From NCBI RefSeq assembly GCF_007197885.1, contig NZ_VKKG01000002.1:310001-374000 (forward strand): 64,000 nt of DNA, given 5' to 3'. The notes beneath the pieces were generated by a model that worked only from the letters and a program-made list of their open reading frames with translations, made no database searches and was not told the DNA's origin. This DNA comes from Tessaracoccus rhinocerotis (GTDB lineage Bacteria > Actinomycetota > Actinomycetes > Propionibacteriales > Propionibacteriaceae). Positions 41,474 through 48,223 of the stretch are shown piece by piece (the stretch's first letter is position 1; every line of letters starts with the position of its first letter). The position numbers and the translations under genes are program-made.

Positions 41474-42895
41474 TCAGAGTGCGTAGTACAGCTCGAACTC
41501 GTGCGGGTGCGGACGGACCTGGATGGCCTGGATCTCGGCGCGCTTGAGCTCGATCCACGTCTCGATCAGGTCGGGCGTGAACACGTCACCGGCCAGCAGG
41601 AACTCCTGGTCCTCCTCGAGCGCGTCCAGCACCGCGCCGAGCGTGGTGGGCACGGTGTCGACGGTCGCGTGCTCCTCCGGCGGCAGCTCGTAGAGGTCCT
41701 TGTCGATCGGGGCCGGGGGCTCGATCCGGTTCTGGATGCCGTCGAGGCCGGCCAGCAGCATGGCGGCGAACGCCAGGTACGGGTTCGACGACGGGTCCGG
41801 GCAGCGGAACTCGACGCGCTTGGCCTTCGGGTTGGACCCCGTGATCGGGATGCGGATGCAGGCCGAACGGTTTCGCGAGGAGTAGACCAGGTTCACAGGA
41901 GCCTCGAAGCCGGGCACGAGGCGGTGGTAGGAGTTCACCGACGGGTTGGTGAACGCCAACAGGGCCGGGGCGTGCTTGAGCAGGCCGCCGATGTACCAGC
42001 GGGCGGTGTCGGAGAGGCCGGCGTAGCCGTTCTCGTCGTAGAACAGCGGGTCGCCGCCGTCCCACAGCGACTGGTGGCAGTGCATGCCCGAGCCGTTGTC
42101 GCCGAAGATCGGCTTCGGCATGAAGGTGGCGGTCTTGCCGGCCTCCCAGGCGGTGTTCTTGACGAGGTACTTGAACTTCATCACGTCGTCGGCGGCGGTC
42201 AGCATCGTGTTGAAGCGCCAGTTGATCTCCGCCTGGCCGGCGGTTCCGACCTCGTGGTGCGCACGCTCGACGATCAGTCCCGAGTTCTCCATGTGGCGCA
42301 CGATGTCGTCGCGGAGGTCGCCGAAGTGGTCCACCGGGGCGACCGGGAAGTAACCACCCTTGTACTTGACCTTGTAGCCACGGTTGCCGCCGTCCTCGAC
42401 GCGGCCGGAGTTCCAGGCGCCGGCCTCGGAATCGATGTGGTAGTAGGCGCTGTTCGACGTGGAGTCGAAGCGGATGTCGTCGAAGACGTAGAACTCGGCC
42501 TCGGGGGCGAAGTAGGCGGTGTCGGCGATGCCGGTGGAGCCGAGGTAGGCCTCCGCCTTGCGCGCGATGTTCCGCGGGTCGCGGGAGTAGGGCTCCTTGG
42601 TGAGCGGGTCATGCACGAAGAAGTTCACGTTCAGCGTCTTCGACTTGCGGAAGGGATCGACGAATGCGCTGGTGGGATCAGGCAGCAGTGCCATGTCCGA
42701 CTCGTGGATCTTCTGGAATCCCGTGATTGACGATCCGTCGAAGGACAGGCCGTCGGTGAACACCTCCGGGCCGAAGGATCCGGCCGGGACGGTGAAGTGC
42801 TGCATGACGCCCGGCAGGTCGCAGAAGCGGCAGTCGATTGTCTCGATGCCCTCTTCCTTGACGTAGGCCAGGAGCTCTTCTGCGCCGTTGAACAT
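41474..42895 (-). CDS. glnA: Glutamine synthetase type I-beta, adenylylatable
   Basis: A 473-residue GlnA1, the main ammonia-assimilating enzyme (glutamate + NH3 + ATP to glutamine). Signatures: [83 protein letters not shown]. The adenylylation loop [11 protein letters not shown] is present, so the nearby GlnE can modify its Tyr. GGAGG lies 13 nt before ATG 42895. A TAGGCT box (minus strand, 42940-42935) and a GlnR-like box upstream indicate nitrogen control. It is divergent from an RDD protein gene, as in mycobacteria. Confidence 0.96.
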   Translation of the reverse strand: MFNGAEELLAYVKEEGIETIDCRFCDLPGVMQHFTVPAGSFGPEVFTDGLSFDGSSITGFQKIHESDMALLPDPTSAFVDPFRKSKTLNVNFFVHDPLTKEPYSRDPRNIARKAEAYLGSTGIADTAYFAPEAEFYVFDDIRFDSTSNSAYYHIDSEAGAWNSGRVEDGGNRGYKVKYKGGYFPVAPVDHFGDLRDDIVRHMENSGLIVERAHHEVGTAGQAEINWRFNTMLTAADDVMKFKYLVKNTAWEAGKTATFMPKPIFGDNGSGMHCHQSLWDGGDPLFYDENGYAGLSDTARWYIGGLLKHAPALLAFTNPSVNSYHRLVPGFEAPVNLVYSSRNRSACIRIPITGSNPKAKRVEFRCPDPSSNPYLAFAAMLLAGLDGIQNRIEPPAPIDKDLYELPPEEHATVDTVPTTLGAVLDALEEDQEFLLAGDVFTPDLIETWIELKRAEIQAIQVRPHPHEFELYYAL

Positions 42896-42948
42896 TGGTG
42901 GTTTTCCTCCATTTTGGCTTGTGACTGTGGAGAGCCTATGGGCCCGCG

Positions 42949-42986
42949 ATTGCTCCACAGTTGCTGCAGGGTAACAGCCACGTTAC
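42949..42986 (-). promoter_or_regulatory. Candidate GlnR box upstream of glnA1
   Basis: Read on the minus strand, four pentamers follow each other with exact 6-nt spacers: GTAAC (42986-42982), GTTAC (42975-42971), GCAAC (42964-42960) and GCAAT (42953-42949). The a-n6-b-n6-a-n6-b layout is that of GlnR boxes (gTnAC-n6-GaAAC). The box ends 8 bp before the TAGGCT -10 box, so it would act close to the promoter. Confidence 0.45.
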
Positions 42987-43009
42987 ACAGGCCCGGATAA
43001 GCTTCGGGC

Positions 43010-43429
43010 GTGACGGACAACAAGCTCTATCCCGGTTCCACCCTCGGCCTGCCTGCCGCGGGGCGCGGTTCACTGGCCGGGTGGTGGCCCCGGATCGGGG
43101 CCCTCGTGGGTGACTGGGCGGCGAGCACGGTGGTGGCGATCGCCATCTTCGGCTGGGCCGGCGTCTACCAGGACGCTCGCGGCTCCTTCACCGTCCTCGG
43201 CGTCTACCTCGTGGAGGCCACGGTCCTCACGATCCTCACCGGGGGCTCGTTCGGGCAGCTGATCGCGCGCATCGGCGTGATCCGCGTCGACGGCGGGCCG
43301 CTGGGCATCTGGCGCCCCGTCGCCCGTACGCTGCTGAAGTGCCTGGTCATCCCGCACGTGGTGCTGGGGGCCGAGCGGCGGGTCATGACGGACCTGCTAC
43401 TGGGCACCGCCGTCGTCAACCGCCGCTGA
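43010..43429 (+). CDS. RDD-domain membrane protein
   Basis: A 139-residue protein with three hydrophobic segments (about 27-52, 58-80 and 100-125) and RDD-type charges: WWPRIGALVGDWAASTVVA carries the Arg and Asp pair, and IARIGVIRVDGGPLGIWRPVARTLLKC the second half. The GTG start lies 6 nt after TAAGCT (42998-43003). An RDD gene divergent from glnA1 is also present in mycobacteria (Rv2219A). Some RDD proteins act as transporters, but the role of this one is unknown. Its last 33 bp overlap the tail of the convergent TetR gene. Confidence 0.8.
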   Translation: MTDNKLYPGSTLGLPAAGRGSLAGWWPRIGALVGDWAASTVVAIAIFGWAGVYQDARGSFTVLGVYLVEATVLTILTGGSFGQLIARIGVIRVDGGPLGIWRPVARTLLKCLVIPHVVLGAERRVMTDLLLGTAVVNRR

Positions 43430-43999
43430 CGGCAACTCGCCCGTCAGGTAGCGCTGGATCGTCGGGCCGACGAGTTGCACCACCTCCTCGCGCGGCATCG
43501 AGGCCATCGGCTCCATCCGCACGAGGTACTTCGCGACGAAGATCCCCACGAACTGTGAGCCGACCAGCACCGCGCGCTTCGCCCGCTGCTCCGGAGGGCC
43601 GTCCAGGTGGCCCACGAGCAGCCTGAGGATCCGGTCGCCGACGAACCGGCGCAGCAGGTCCGGATGGCTCGCGATGCCGCTGCGCATGACGGCCCGCAGC
43701 GCCGGGCCCGCCGGCGACTCCATCAGGCCGAGGGCTGCGCGCACCAGTTCCTCACCCCACTCATGCCGGGGGAAGGACGTGACCCGCTCGATCAGTGAGT
43801 CCGGCGACGCCCCGCGCGAGAGGACCTCATCGAACAAGTCGTCCTTGCTGCCGAAGTAGTGGTGGATCAGCGCCGGGTCGACGCCCGCCTCGCGCGCGAT
43901 CGCGCGCATGCTCACGCCGTCGAAGGACTTGGCGGCGAACAACGATGCCGCGGCGTCGAGGATGCGCGCCCGGGTGCGCTCGGACTTGGCGGGGCTCAT
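43397..43999 (-). CDS. TetR-family regulator of the adjacent ABC exporter
   Basis: A 200-residue TetR protein. The DNA-binding part is ERTRARILDAAASLFAAKSFDGVSMRAIAREAGVDPALIHHYFGSKDDLF (residues 7-56), and the C-terminal domain resembles the QacR-type TetR_C of actinobacterial regulators. It starts inside the permease stop codon (ATGA) and is the last gene of the ABC operon, so it very likely autoregulates through the palindrome at 45505-45533. The inducer is unknown. It converges with, and overlaps by 33 bp, the RDD gene. Confidence 0.88.
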   Translation of the reverse strand: MSPAKSERTRARILDAAASLFAAKSFDGVSMRAIAREAGVDPALIHHYFGSKDDLFDEVLSRGASPDSLIERVTSFPRHEWGEELVRAALGLMESPAGPALRAVMRSGIASHPDLLRRFVGDRILRLLVGHLDGPPEQRAKRAVLVGSQFVGIFVAKYLVRMEPMASMPREEVVQLVGPTIQRYLTGELPSAAVDDGGAQ

Positions 44000-44790
44000 C
44001 GGGACTGCCTCGGCATCGAGCGGGAGGCCACGAACAGGAAGACGACGACGATGCCCGCGAGGAGGCCCAGCCGCCCCCAGGTGGCGCCGGAGACTGTCTC
44101 GTTCGCGGCGACGTCGACCACCGAGTCCACCGCCCAGGTCATCGGCAGGAAGTCGGCCACCACGCCCAGCACGTCAGGCATGTGCTCCTTCGGCACGAAC
44201 AGGCCGCACAGGAACAGCTGGGGCCCGATGAACACCGGCATGAACTGGACGGCCTGGAACTCGGTCCTCGCGAACGCACTGGCCAGCAGGCCGAAAGCGA
44301 CTCCGACGAGTGCGTCCAGCAGCGCGATCAGGATCAGCATCCAGGCGGTCCCGGCGATCTCGACACCCATCGGTCCCAGCACCAGCAGCCCGAGGAGGGT
44401 GGCCTGGGCAACCCCCAGGAACCCGAACACCGCGCCGTAGGAGGCCAGCAGGTTCCAGCGGCTCAACGGGGTGGTCAGCAGTCGCTCGAGGGTTCCCGAG
44501 GTGCGTTCCCGGAGCATGGTCACAGATGTCACTATGAACATCAGCATCATGGGCAGGATCGCGAGCATCATGGGTCCGATGGTGTCGAAGGGTGCCCGCC
44601 CGCCCGGCGGGACCGGCACGTCGACGAATGCGTACCAGAGCAGCGAGACCAGGACCAGGGGCATCACGATGATGATGCCGATGGTGCGCGGGTCGGCGCG
44701 CAGTTGCGCCGCGATCCGCCCCGTGGTCGTCAGCGCTGCCGGGAGGTGGGGACGCGTGCGGCTCGCTGCGTGCCGTGCCGTGGTCGTCAT
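43996..44790 (-). CDS. ABC-2 type transporter permease
   Basis: A 264-residue permease with six predicted membrane segments, starting near residue 37 (IGIIIVMPLVLVSLLWYAFV). The conserved region LRERTSGTLERLLTTPLSRWNLL near 92-114 and the late FLPMTWAVDSV are typical of ABC-2/DrrB-like exporters. It is overlapped at both ends by the ATPase gene and the TetR gene, so the three are one translational unit. It probably exports a drug or lipid; the substrate is unknown. Confidence 0.88.
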   Translation of the reverse strand: MTTTARHAASRTRPHLPAALTTTGRIAAQLRADPRTIGIIIVMPLVLVSLLWYAFVDVPVPPGGRAPFDTIGPMMLAILPMMLMFIVTSVTMLRERTSGTLERLLTTPLSRWNLLASYGAVFGFLGVAQATLLGLLVLGPMGVEIAGTAWMLILIALLDALVGVAFGLLASAFARTEFQAVQFMPVFIGPQLFLCGLFVPKEHMPDVLGVVADFLPMTWAVDSVVDVAANETVSGATWGRLGLLAGIVVVFLFVASRSMPRQSR

Positions 44791-45521
44791 GCCGCCACCT
44801 CCTGCTTGATGAGGGTGAGGAAGGTGTCCTCGGGCGTGGCCGCTCCGGTGCGCTCCTGCAGCTCGTCGATCGGCGCGTGTGCCAGGAAGTGGCCCTCGCG
44901 CATCAGCAGGATCGAGTCGCAGCGGGTGGCCTCGTCCATGACGTGGCTGGAGACCAGGAGCGTCGTTCCCTGCCGTGCGAGTGCGTGGAAGTGCTCCCAC
45001 AGCGACTCCCTGGTCAGGGGGTCGAGGCCGACGGTCGGCTCGTCGAGGACCAGGAGCTCCGGCGACCCGACCAGCGCGCAGGCGAGCGAGGCGCGGCTGG
45101 CCTGACCGCCGGAGAGGATCTCCACCCGCCTGCCGGCCAGGGCGGTGAGCTCGACGGCGTCCAGCGTGCGCGCGACGTCGTCGGGGCCGGCCCCCACGAG
45201 GCGTGCGAAGTGGGCCACGTTGTCGCGGATGGACAGGTCCCTGTACACACTCAGCGTCTGGCTGGTGTAGGCCACCCGGCGGCGCAGCGCCTCGTCGGCC
45301 GCCGGCCGGCCGAGCACGGTCAGCGATCCCGAAGTGATCCGCTGCACGCCCACCATCGCGCGCATCAGGGTGGTCTTCCCGCAGCCCGACGGGCCCAGGA
45401 GTCCGGTGACCGAGCCCGGGGCGAGGTCCATCTCGAGCCCGTGGAGGACCTCGTTCCCGGCCCGGTGCACCACCAACGCGCGGGCCGAGACAGCGGATTC
45501 CACAAGCGTTGAATTCAACAT
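44787..45521 (-). CDS. ABC transporter ATP-binding protein (drug-export type)
   Basis: A 244-residue ATPase with Walker A GPSGCGKTT near residue 40, signature LSGGQASRASLACAL near 137, Walker B LLVLDEPTVGLDP near 158 and the switch His in LLVSSHVMDEATRC near 188. The ATG at 45521 lies within a near-perfect palindrome, and no Shine-Dalgarno is visible. It is the first gene of the ATPase-permease-TetR operon, divergent from the subtilisin operon. Confidence 0.88.
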   Translation of the reverse strand: MLNSTLVESAVSARALVVHRAGNEVLHGLEMDLAPGSVTGLLGPSGCGKTTLMRAMVGVQRITSGSLTVLGRPAADEALRRRVAYTSQTLSVYRDLSIRDNVAHFARLVGAGPDDVARTLDAVELTALAGRRVEILSGGQASRASLACALVGSPELLVLDEPTVGLDPLTRESLWEHFHALARQGTTLLVSSHVMDEATRCDSILLMREGHFLAHAPIDELQERTGAATPEDTFLTLIKQEVAA

Positions 45522-45533
45522 GTGTTGAACGCT
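45505..45533. promoter_or_regulatory. Nested palindromes over the ABC operon start codon (TetR operator candidate)
   Basis: TTCAACA (45514-45520) and TGTTGAA (45523-45529) are inverted arms around two bases; outer arms AGCGTT (45505-45510) and AACGCT (45528-45533) extend the symmetry, and GTTGAATTCAAC (45508-45519) is a perfect 12-bp palindrome of its own. The ATPase start codon lies inside the element. The TetR encoded by the same operon is the likely ligand. Confidence 0.55.
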
Positions 45534-45686
45534 ACGCCGCTGCCATCGGCTCCGCAAGGGTTCGGCGTAACCGGCTCCGTGCGGCGGGGTTGGCCACTAG
45601 GCTGCCGCAGAGGGGTCCGGGGATGTATCACAGCTTGCGCGGGGCCCTCTTGGGAGGTGTCAGGAACCAACAGTGGAGGGACCCGA

Positions 45687-47183
45687 ATGTCACCGCAGGA
45701 AGCCGTACTGAATCCGTACCCGCAGTTCGACCCCTACGTCGCGGCGGCCTGGGGGATCAGGGTGGCCACGTCCGAGGCCGGTCGCGCGACCGCCTACGTG
45801 GCCGACTCGCTGCTGGTCACCTCGGAGCGGGGAGCCATGGCGGGTCTGGTCGACAAGGTGGCGCGGGTGGCGAAGGAACTCGGTCTGGGGCTGGAATCCA
45901 CAGACCTGGGTGTTCCCGCCGAGACGGACCTCCCCGGCGAGGGAATCGTCGCCGAGACCAACAAGATCACCCTCCACGGCGTGGCCGGACCCGTCGATGC
46001 GCTGACGGTGCTGGAGCGCGTGGGGGAGGGGCAGGGCGTGGCCCTGGACCACATGCTGGTCGCGACGCCCTACTACGCGGGGATGCCGTACTACGCCGGA
46101 ATGCCGTACTACGCGGGGATGCCCTACTACGCGGGGATGCCGTACTACTCCGGCGTCGGGGCCGCCGCCAGCAGCTACGGTGCGCCGGGGATGGGAGGAC
46201 GTGCGCCGGTGTCAGTGGTGCTGCCCGACCCGGCCTGCCGCCGCCGCGAACTGAAGCGGCCACCCGTGGTGGTGATCCCGGACACGGGCCTCGAGGACCA
46301 TCCGTGGTTCCGTGACCCGGCCCTGGCCACCTCGGAGGTCTACGTCGACGGGCAGCTGCTCGGCCGCTTCGGGACCGTTCCCGGCTCGGCCACACCGGAG
46401 CCGCCCCGCAACCCACTCGACGGCAGCGTGCTGCCCTACGCCGGCCACGGAACCTTCGCGGCCGGCCTGGTCCGACAGCTCTGCCCGGAGGCCCGGATCC
46501 TCGGCATCCCCGTCATGGCCGACGACGGGGTGGTCGCGGAGTCCTGCCTCCTCGCCACGCTCAACTCGCTGCGCTCGCGCCAATTGGACGCCATCGCCCA
46601 GGGCCGCCACGAGGACCTGTTCGACGTGCTCTCGCTCTCTCTCGGGTACTACCACGAACGGCCCGAGGACGCGCTGTCCGACGGCCCGCTCATGCTGGTG
46701 CTGCAGCAGCTCGGACGCCTCGGGGTCCTCGTGGTGTGTGCGGTGGGCAACGACTCGACGACCGCGCCGAACTTCCCGGCCGCCTTCGCCGTGGAGCCGC
46801 ACGCCCCCGACGCACTGCCGATGGCCGGGGTCGGGGCCACCAACCCGGACGGCACCGTTGCCTACTTCAGCAACGCCGGGCCCTGGGTCGGCTGCCACCG
46901 CCCGGGGGCAGCCGTGGTCAGCACCATGCCGGTGGCGCTCGGCGGCGACCGCCAGTCCATGGCCGCGATGCAGCTTCCGGCCCAGCAGCGCGGGACCATC
47001 GACACCGACGACTTCTCCGGCGGCTTCGCCACCTGGAGCGGCACCTCGTTCTCGGCGCCCGTGCTCGCCGGTGAGCTGGCCGCCCGGCTGGCCGCCGACG
47101 GCCGCCCCGGGGTGGAGCTCGAGGAGGCCGTCGAACTCGGTTGGTCGGCCCTTGCCGACGAACTCGGATGGAAGCGGCCATGA
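45687..47183 (+). CDS. Cytoplasmic S8 (subtilisin-like) serine protease with PYYAGM repeats
   Basis: A 498-residue subtilase with no signal peptide. The catalytic triad is intact: Asp199 in VVVIPDTGLEDHPWF, His254 in YAGHGTFAAGLV and Ser454 in SGTSFSAPVLAG; the oxyanion Asn is probably in VVCAVGNDS. A 120-residue N-terminal region of unknown fold (VATSEAGRATAYVADSLLVTSERG and on) is followed by five PYYAGM-like repeats (residues 128-157) as a Tyr/Gly-rich linker. GGAGGG before ATG 45687 is the ribosome site, and TAGGCT at 45598-45603 a possible -10 box. The stop overlaps the sigma factor start. First gene of a four-gene operon. Confidence 0.9.
   Translation: MSPQEAVLNPYPQFDPYVAAAWGIRVATSEAGRATAYVADSLLVTSERGAMAGLVDKVARVAKELGLGLESTDLGVPAETDLPGEGIVAETNKITLHGVAGPVDALTVLERVGEGQGVALDHMLVATPYYAGMPYYAGMPYYAGMPYYAGMPYYSGVGAAASSYGAPGMGGRAPVSVVLPDPACRRRELKRPPVVVIPDTGLEDHPWFRDPALATSEVYVDGQLLGRFGTVPGSATPEPPRNPLDGSVLPYAGHGTFAAGLVRQLCPEARILGIPVMADDGVVAESCLLATLNSLRSRQLDAIAQGRHEDLFDVLSLSLGYYHERPEDALSDGPLMLVLQQLGRLGVLVVCAVGNDSTTAPNFPAAFAVEPHAPDALPMAGVGATNPDGTVAYFSNAGPWVGCHRPGAAVVSTMPVALGGDRQSMAAMQLPAQQRGTIDTDDFSGGFATWSGTSFSAPVLAGELAARLAADGRPGVELEEAVELGWSALADELGWKRP
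46068..46157 (+). repeat. Five 18-bp in-frame repeats encoding PYYAGM
   Basis: Units at 46068, 46086, 46104, 46122 and 46140 encode P-Y-Y-A-G-M, the last one diverged to P-Y-Y-S-G-V. Units 1 and 4 are identical in DNA (CCCTACTACGCGGGGATG) and the others differ only at wobble positions, so the array is recent and may vary in copy number between strains. Confidence 0.9.
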
Positions 47184-47752
47184 CCGCCGCCACCAGCCTC
47201 GCGGAGCGCGCCTCCACCCTCTTCGAGGGCTACCGGGACGGCGAGCCGGGGCGCCTCGACGGGCTCGTGGAACTGCTCACCCCGACGCTGTGGCACGTCG
47301 CGCGCGCCTGTGGCCTGGACCGCTCCGACGCCGAGGACGTCGTCCAGACGGCGTGGCTGCGGCTCGTGGAAAAGCAGGCCACCGTGGAGAACCCCAAGGT
47401 GGTCCTCGCGTGGCTCGGCACCACCGTGCGGAGGGAGGCCTGGCGGGTCCGCAAGGAGCGCCGCCGCTCGATGACGTGGGAGGAACCCCCGGAACAGGCC
47501 GACGCCGGCCCCGACCCGGCCGACGCCGCGGTGCTGGGCGAGACCCAGCGTGTCCTGTGGGGGCACTTCAGGAAACTGACGCCCCGTTGCCAGGCACTCC
47601 TGCGTGTGGTGAGCCGGGGCGGGCGGCCGGACTACGCGGTCCTGGCCGAGACCCTCGGGATGCCGGTCGGCTCGATCGGACCCACCCGCGGCCGCTGCCT
47701 GGCCGCCCTGCGCAAGGCGCTCACCTCCGACCCGACCTGGAGCCAGACATGA
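47180..47752 (+). CDS. ECF-type RNA polymerase sigma factor of the protease operon
   Basis: A 190-residue sigma-70 family protein. Region 2 is LVELLTPTLWHVARACGLDRSDAEDVVQTAWLRLVEKQATVE (about 26-68), and region 4 is FRKLTPRCQALLRVVSRGGRPDYAVLAETLGMPVGSIGPTRGRCLAALRKAL (about 133-183). GSIGPTRGRCLAAL is typical of one actinobacterial ECF group. There is no classical zinc anti-sigma gene next to it. The ATG overlaps the subtilisin stop and its stop overlaps the next start, so the genes are tightly coupled. Target promoters are unknown. Confidence 0.88.
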   Translation: MTAATSLAERASTLFEGYRDGEPGRLDGLVELLTPTLWHVARACGLDRSDAEDVVQTAWLRLVEKQATVENPKVVLAWLGTTVRREAWRVRKERRRSMTWEEPPEQADAGPDPADAAVLGETQRVLWGHFRKLTPRCQALLRVVSRGGRPDYAVLAETLGMPVGSIGPTRGRCLAALRKALTSDPTWSQT

Positions 47753-48222
47753 CCGAAGCCTTCCAGCAGCCCATGGACGAGCTCGACGAGGAGATCCTCG
47801 AGCAGGTCCTTGACCTCTTCGACGCCCTCGACCCACCGCCGGCGGACCTCACGGAGGAGGTCGTGGTCGCCATCTCGCTCGCAGCCCTGGACGCAGAGAT
47901 CGCCACCCTGCAGGACGAGTCCGCCCTGTTGTTGCGCACCACCGGAGCGTCCCCGACCGATGCCGTCACGTTCACCAGTTCGGCGGTGCAGCTGATGGTC
48001 TCCACCTCCGAGGACGAGGGCGACAACCTCCGGATCGACGGCTGGGTCACCGGGGGCGGCGTCGAGGTGGAGCTGATGCGCGGCACCGAGTCCACCCCGG
48101 CGGTGGCCGACGCCCACGGCCGGCTCGTGTGGCGGAGAGTGCCCCGCGGCCAGGTCCGGTTCCTGATCCACCCCCCCGCGTCCGGAGCGCGGCCCGTGCT
48201 GACGCCGGTGATCGAGCTCTGA
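47749..48222 (+). CDS. Small two-part protein of unknown function, possible sigma-factor regulator
   Basis: A 157-residue acidic protein without membrane segments. Residues 8-60 are helical and acidic (ELDEEILEQVLDLFDALD; ADLTEEVVVAISLAALDAEIA). Residues about 75-157 look like a beta-sandwich with ADAHGRLVWRRVPRGQVRFLI, a pattern of carboxypeptidase-regulatory-like domains. It sits between the ECF sigma factor (overlap ATGA) and the CHAT protease (one base gap). By position it could bind and inhibit the sigma factor and be a substrate of one of the two proteases, but nothing in its sequence proves this. Confidence 0.6.
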   Translation: MTEAFQQPMDELDEEILEQVLDLFDALDPPPADLTEEVVVAISLAALDAEIATLQDESALLLRTTGASPTDAVTFTSSAVQLMVSTSEDEGDNLRIDGWVTGGGVEVELMRGTESTPAVADAHGRLVWRRVPRGQVRFLIHPPASGARPVLTPVIEL

Positions 48223-48223
48223 G

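Noticed and set aside
45522-45686. Longer start for the subtilisin gene
   Set aside because: The extension has no family resemblance and would run through the promoter region; ATG 45687 has GGAGGG at good distance.
47749-48222. Bacterial gasdermin as the third gene of the protease operon
   Set aside because: Length 157 is too short, there is no N-terminal Cys for lipidation, and no membrane-active beta-hairpin pattern; the C-terminus looks like a carboxypeptidase-regulatory-type sandwich.
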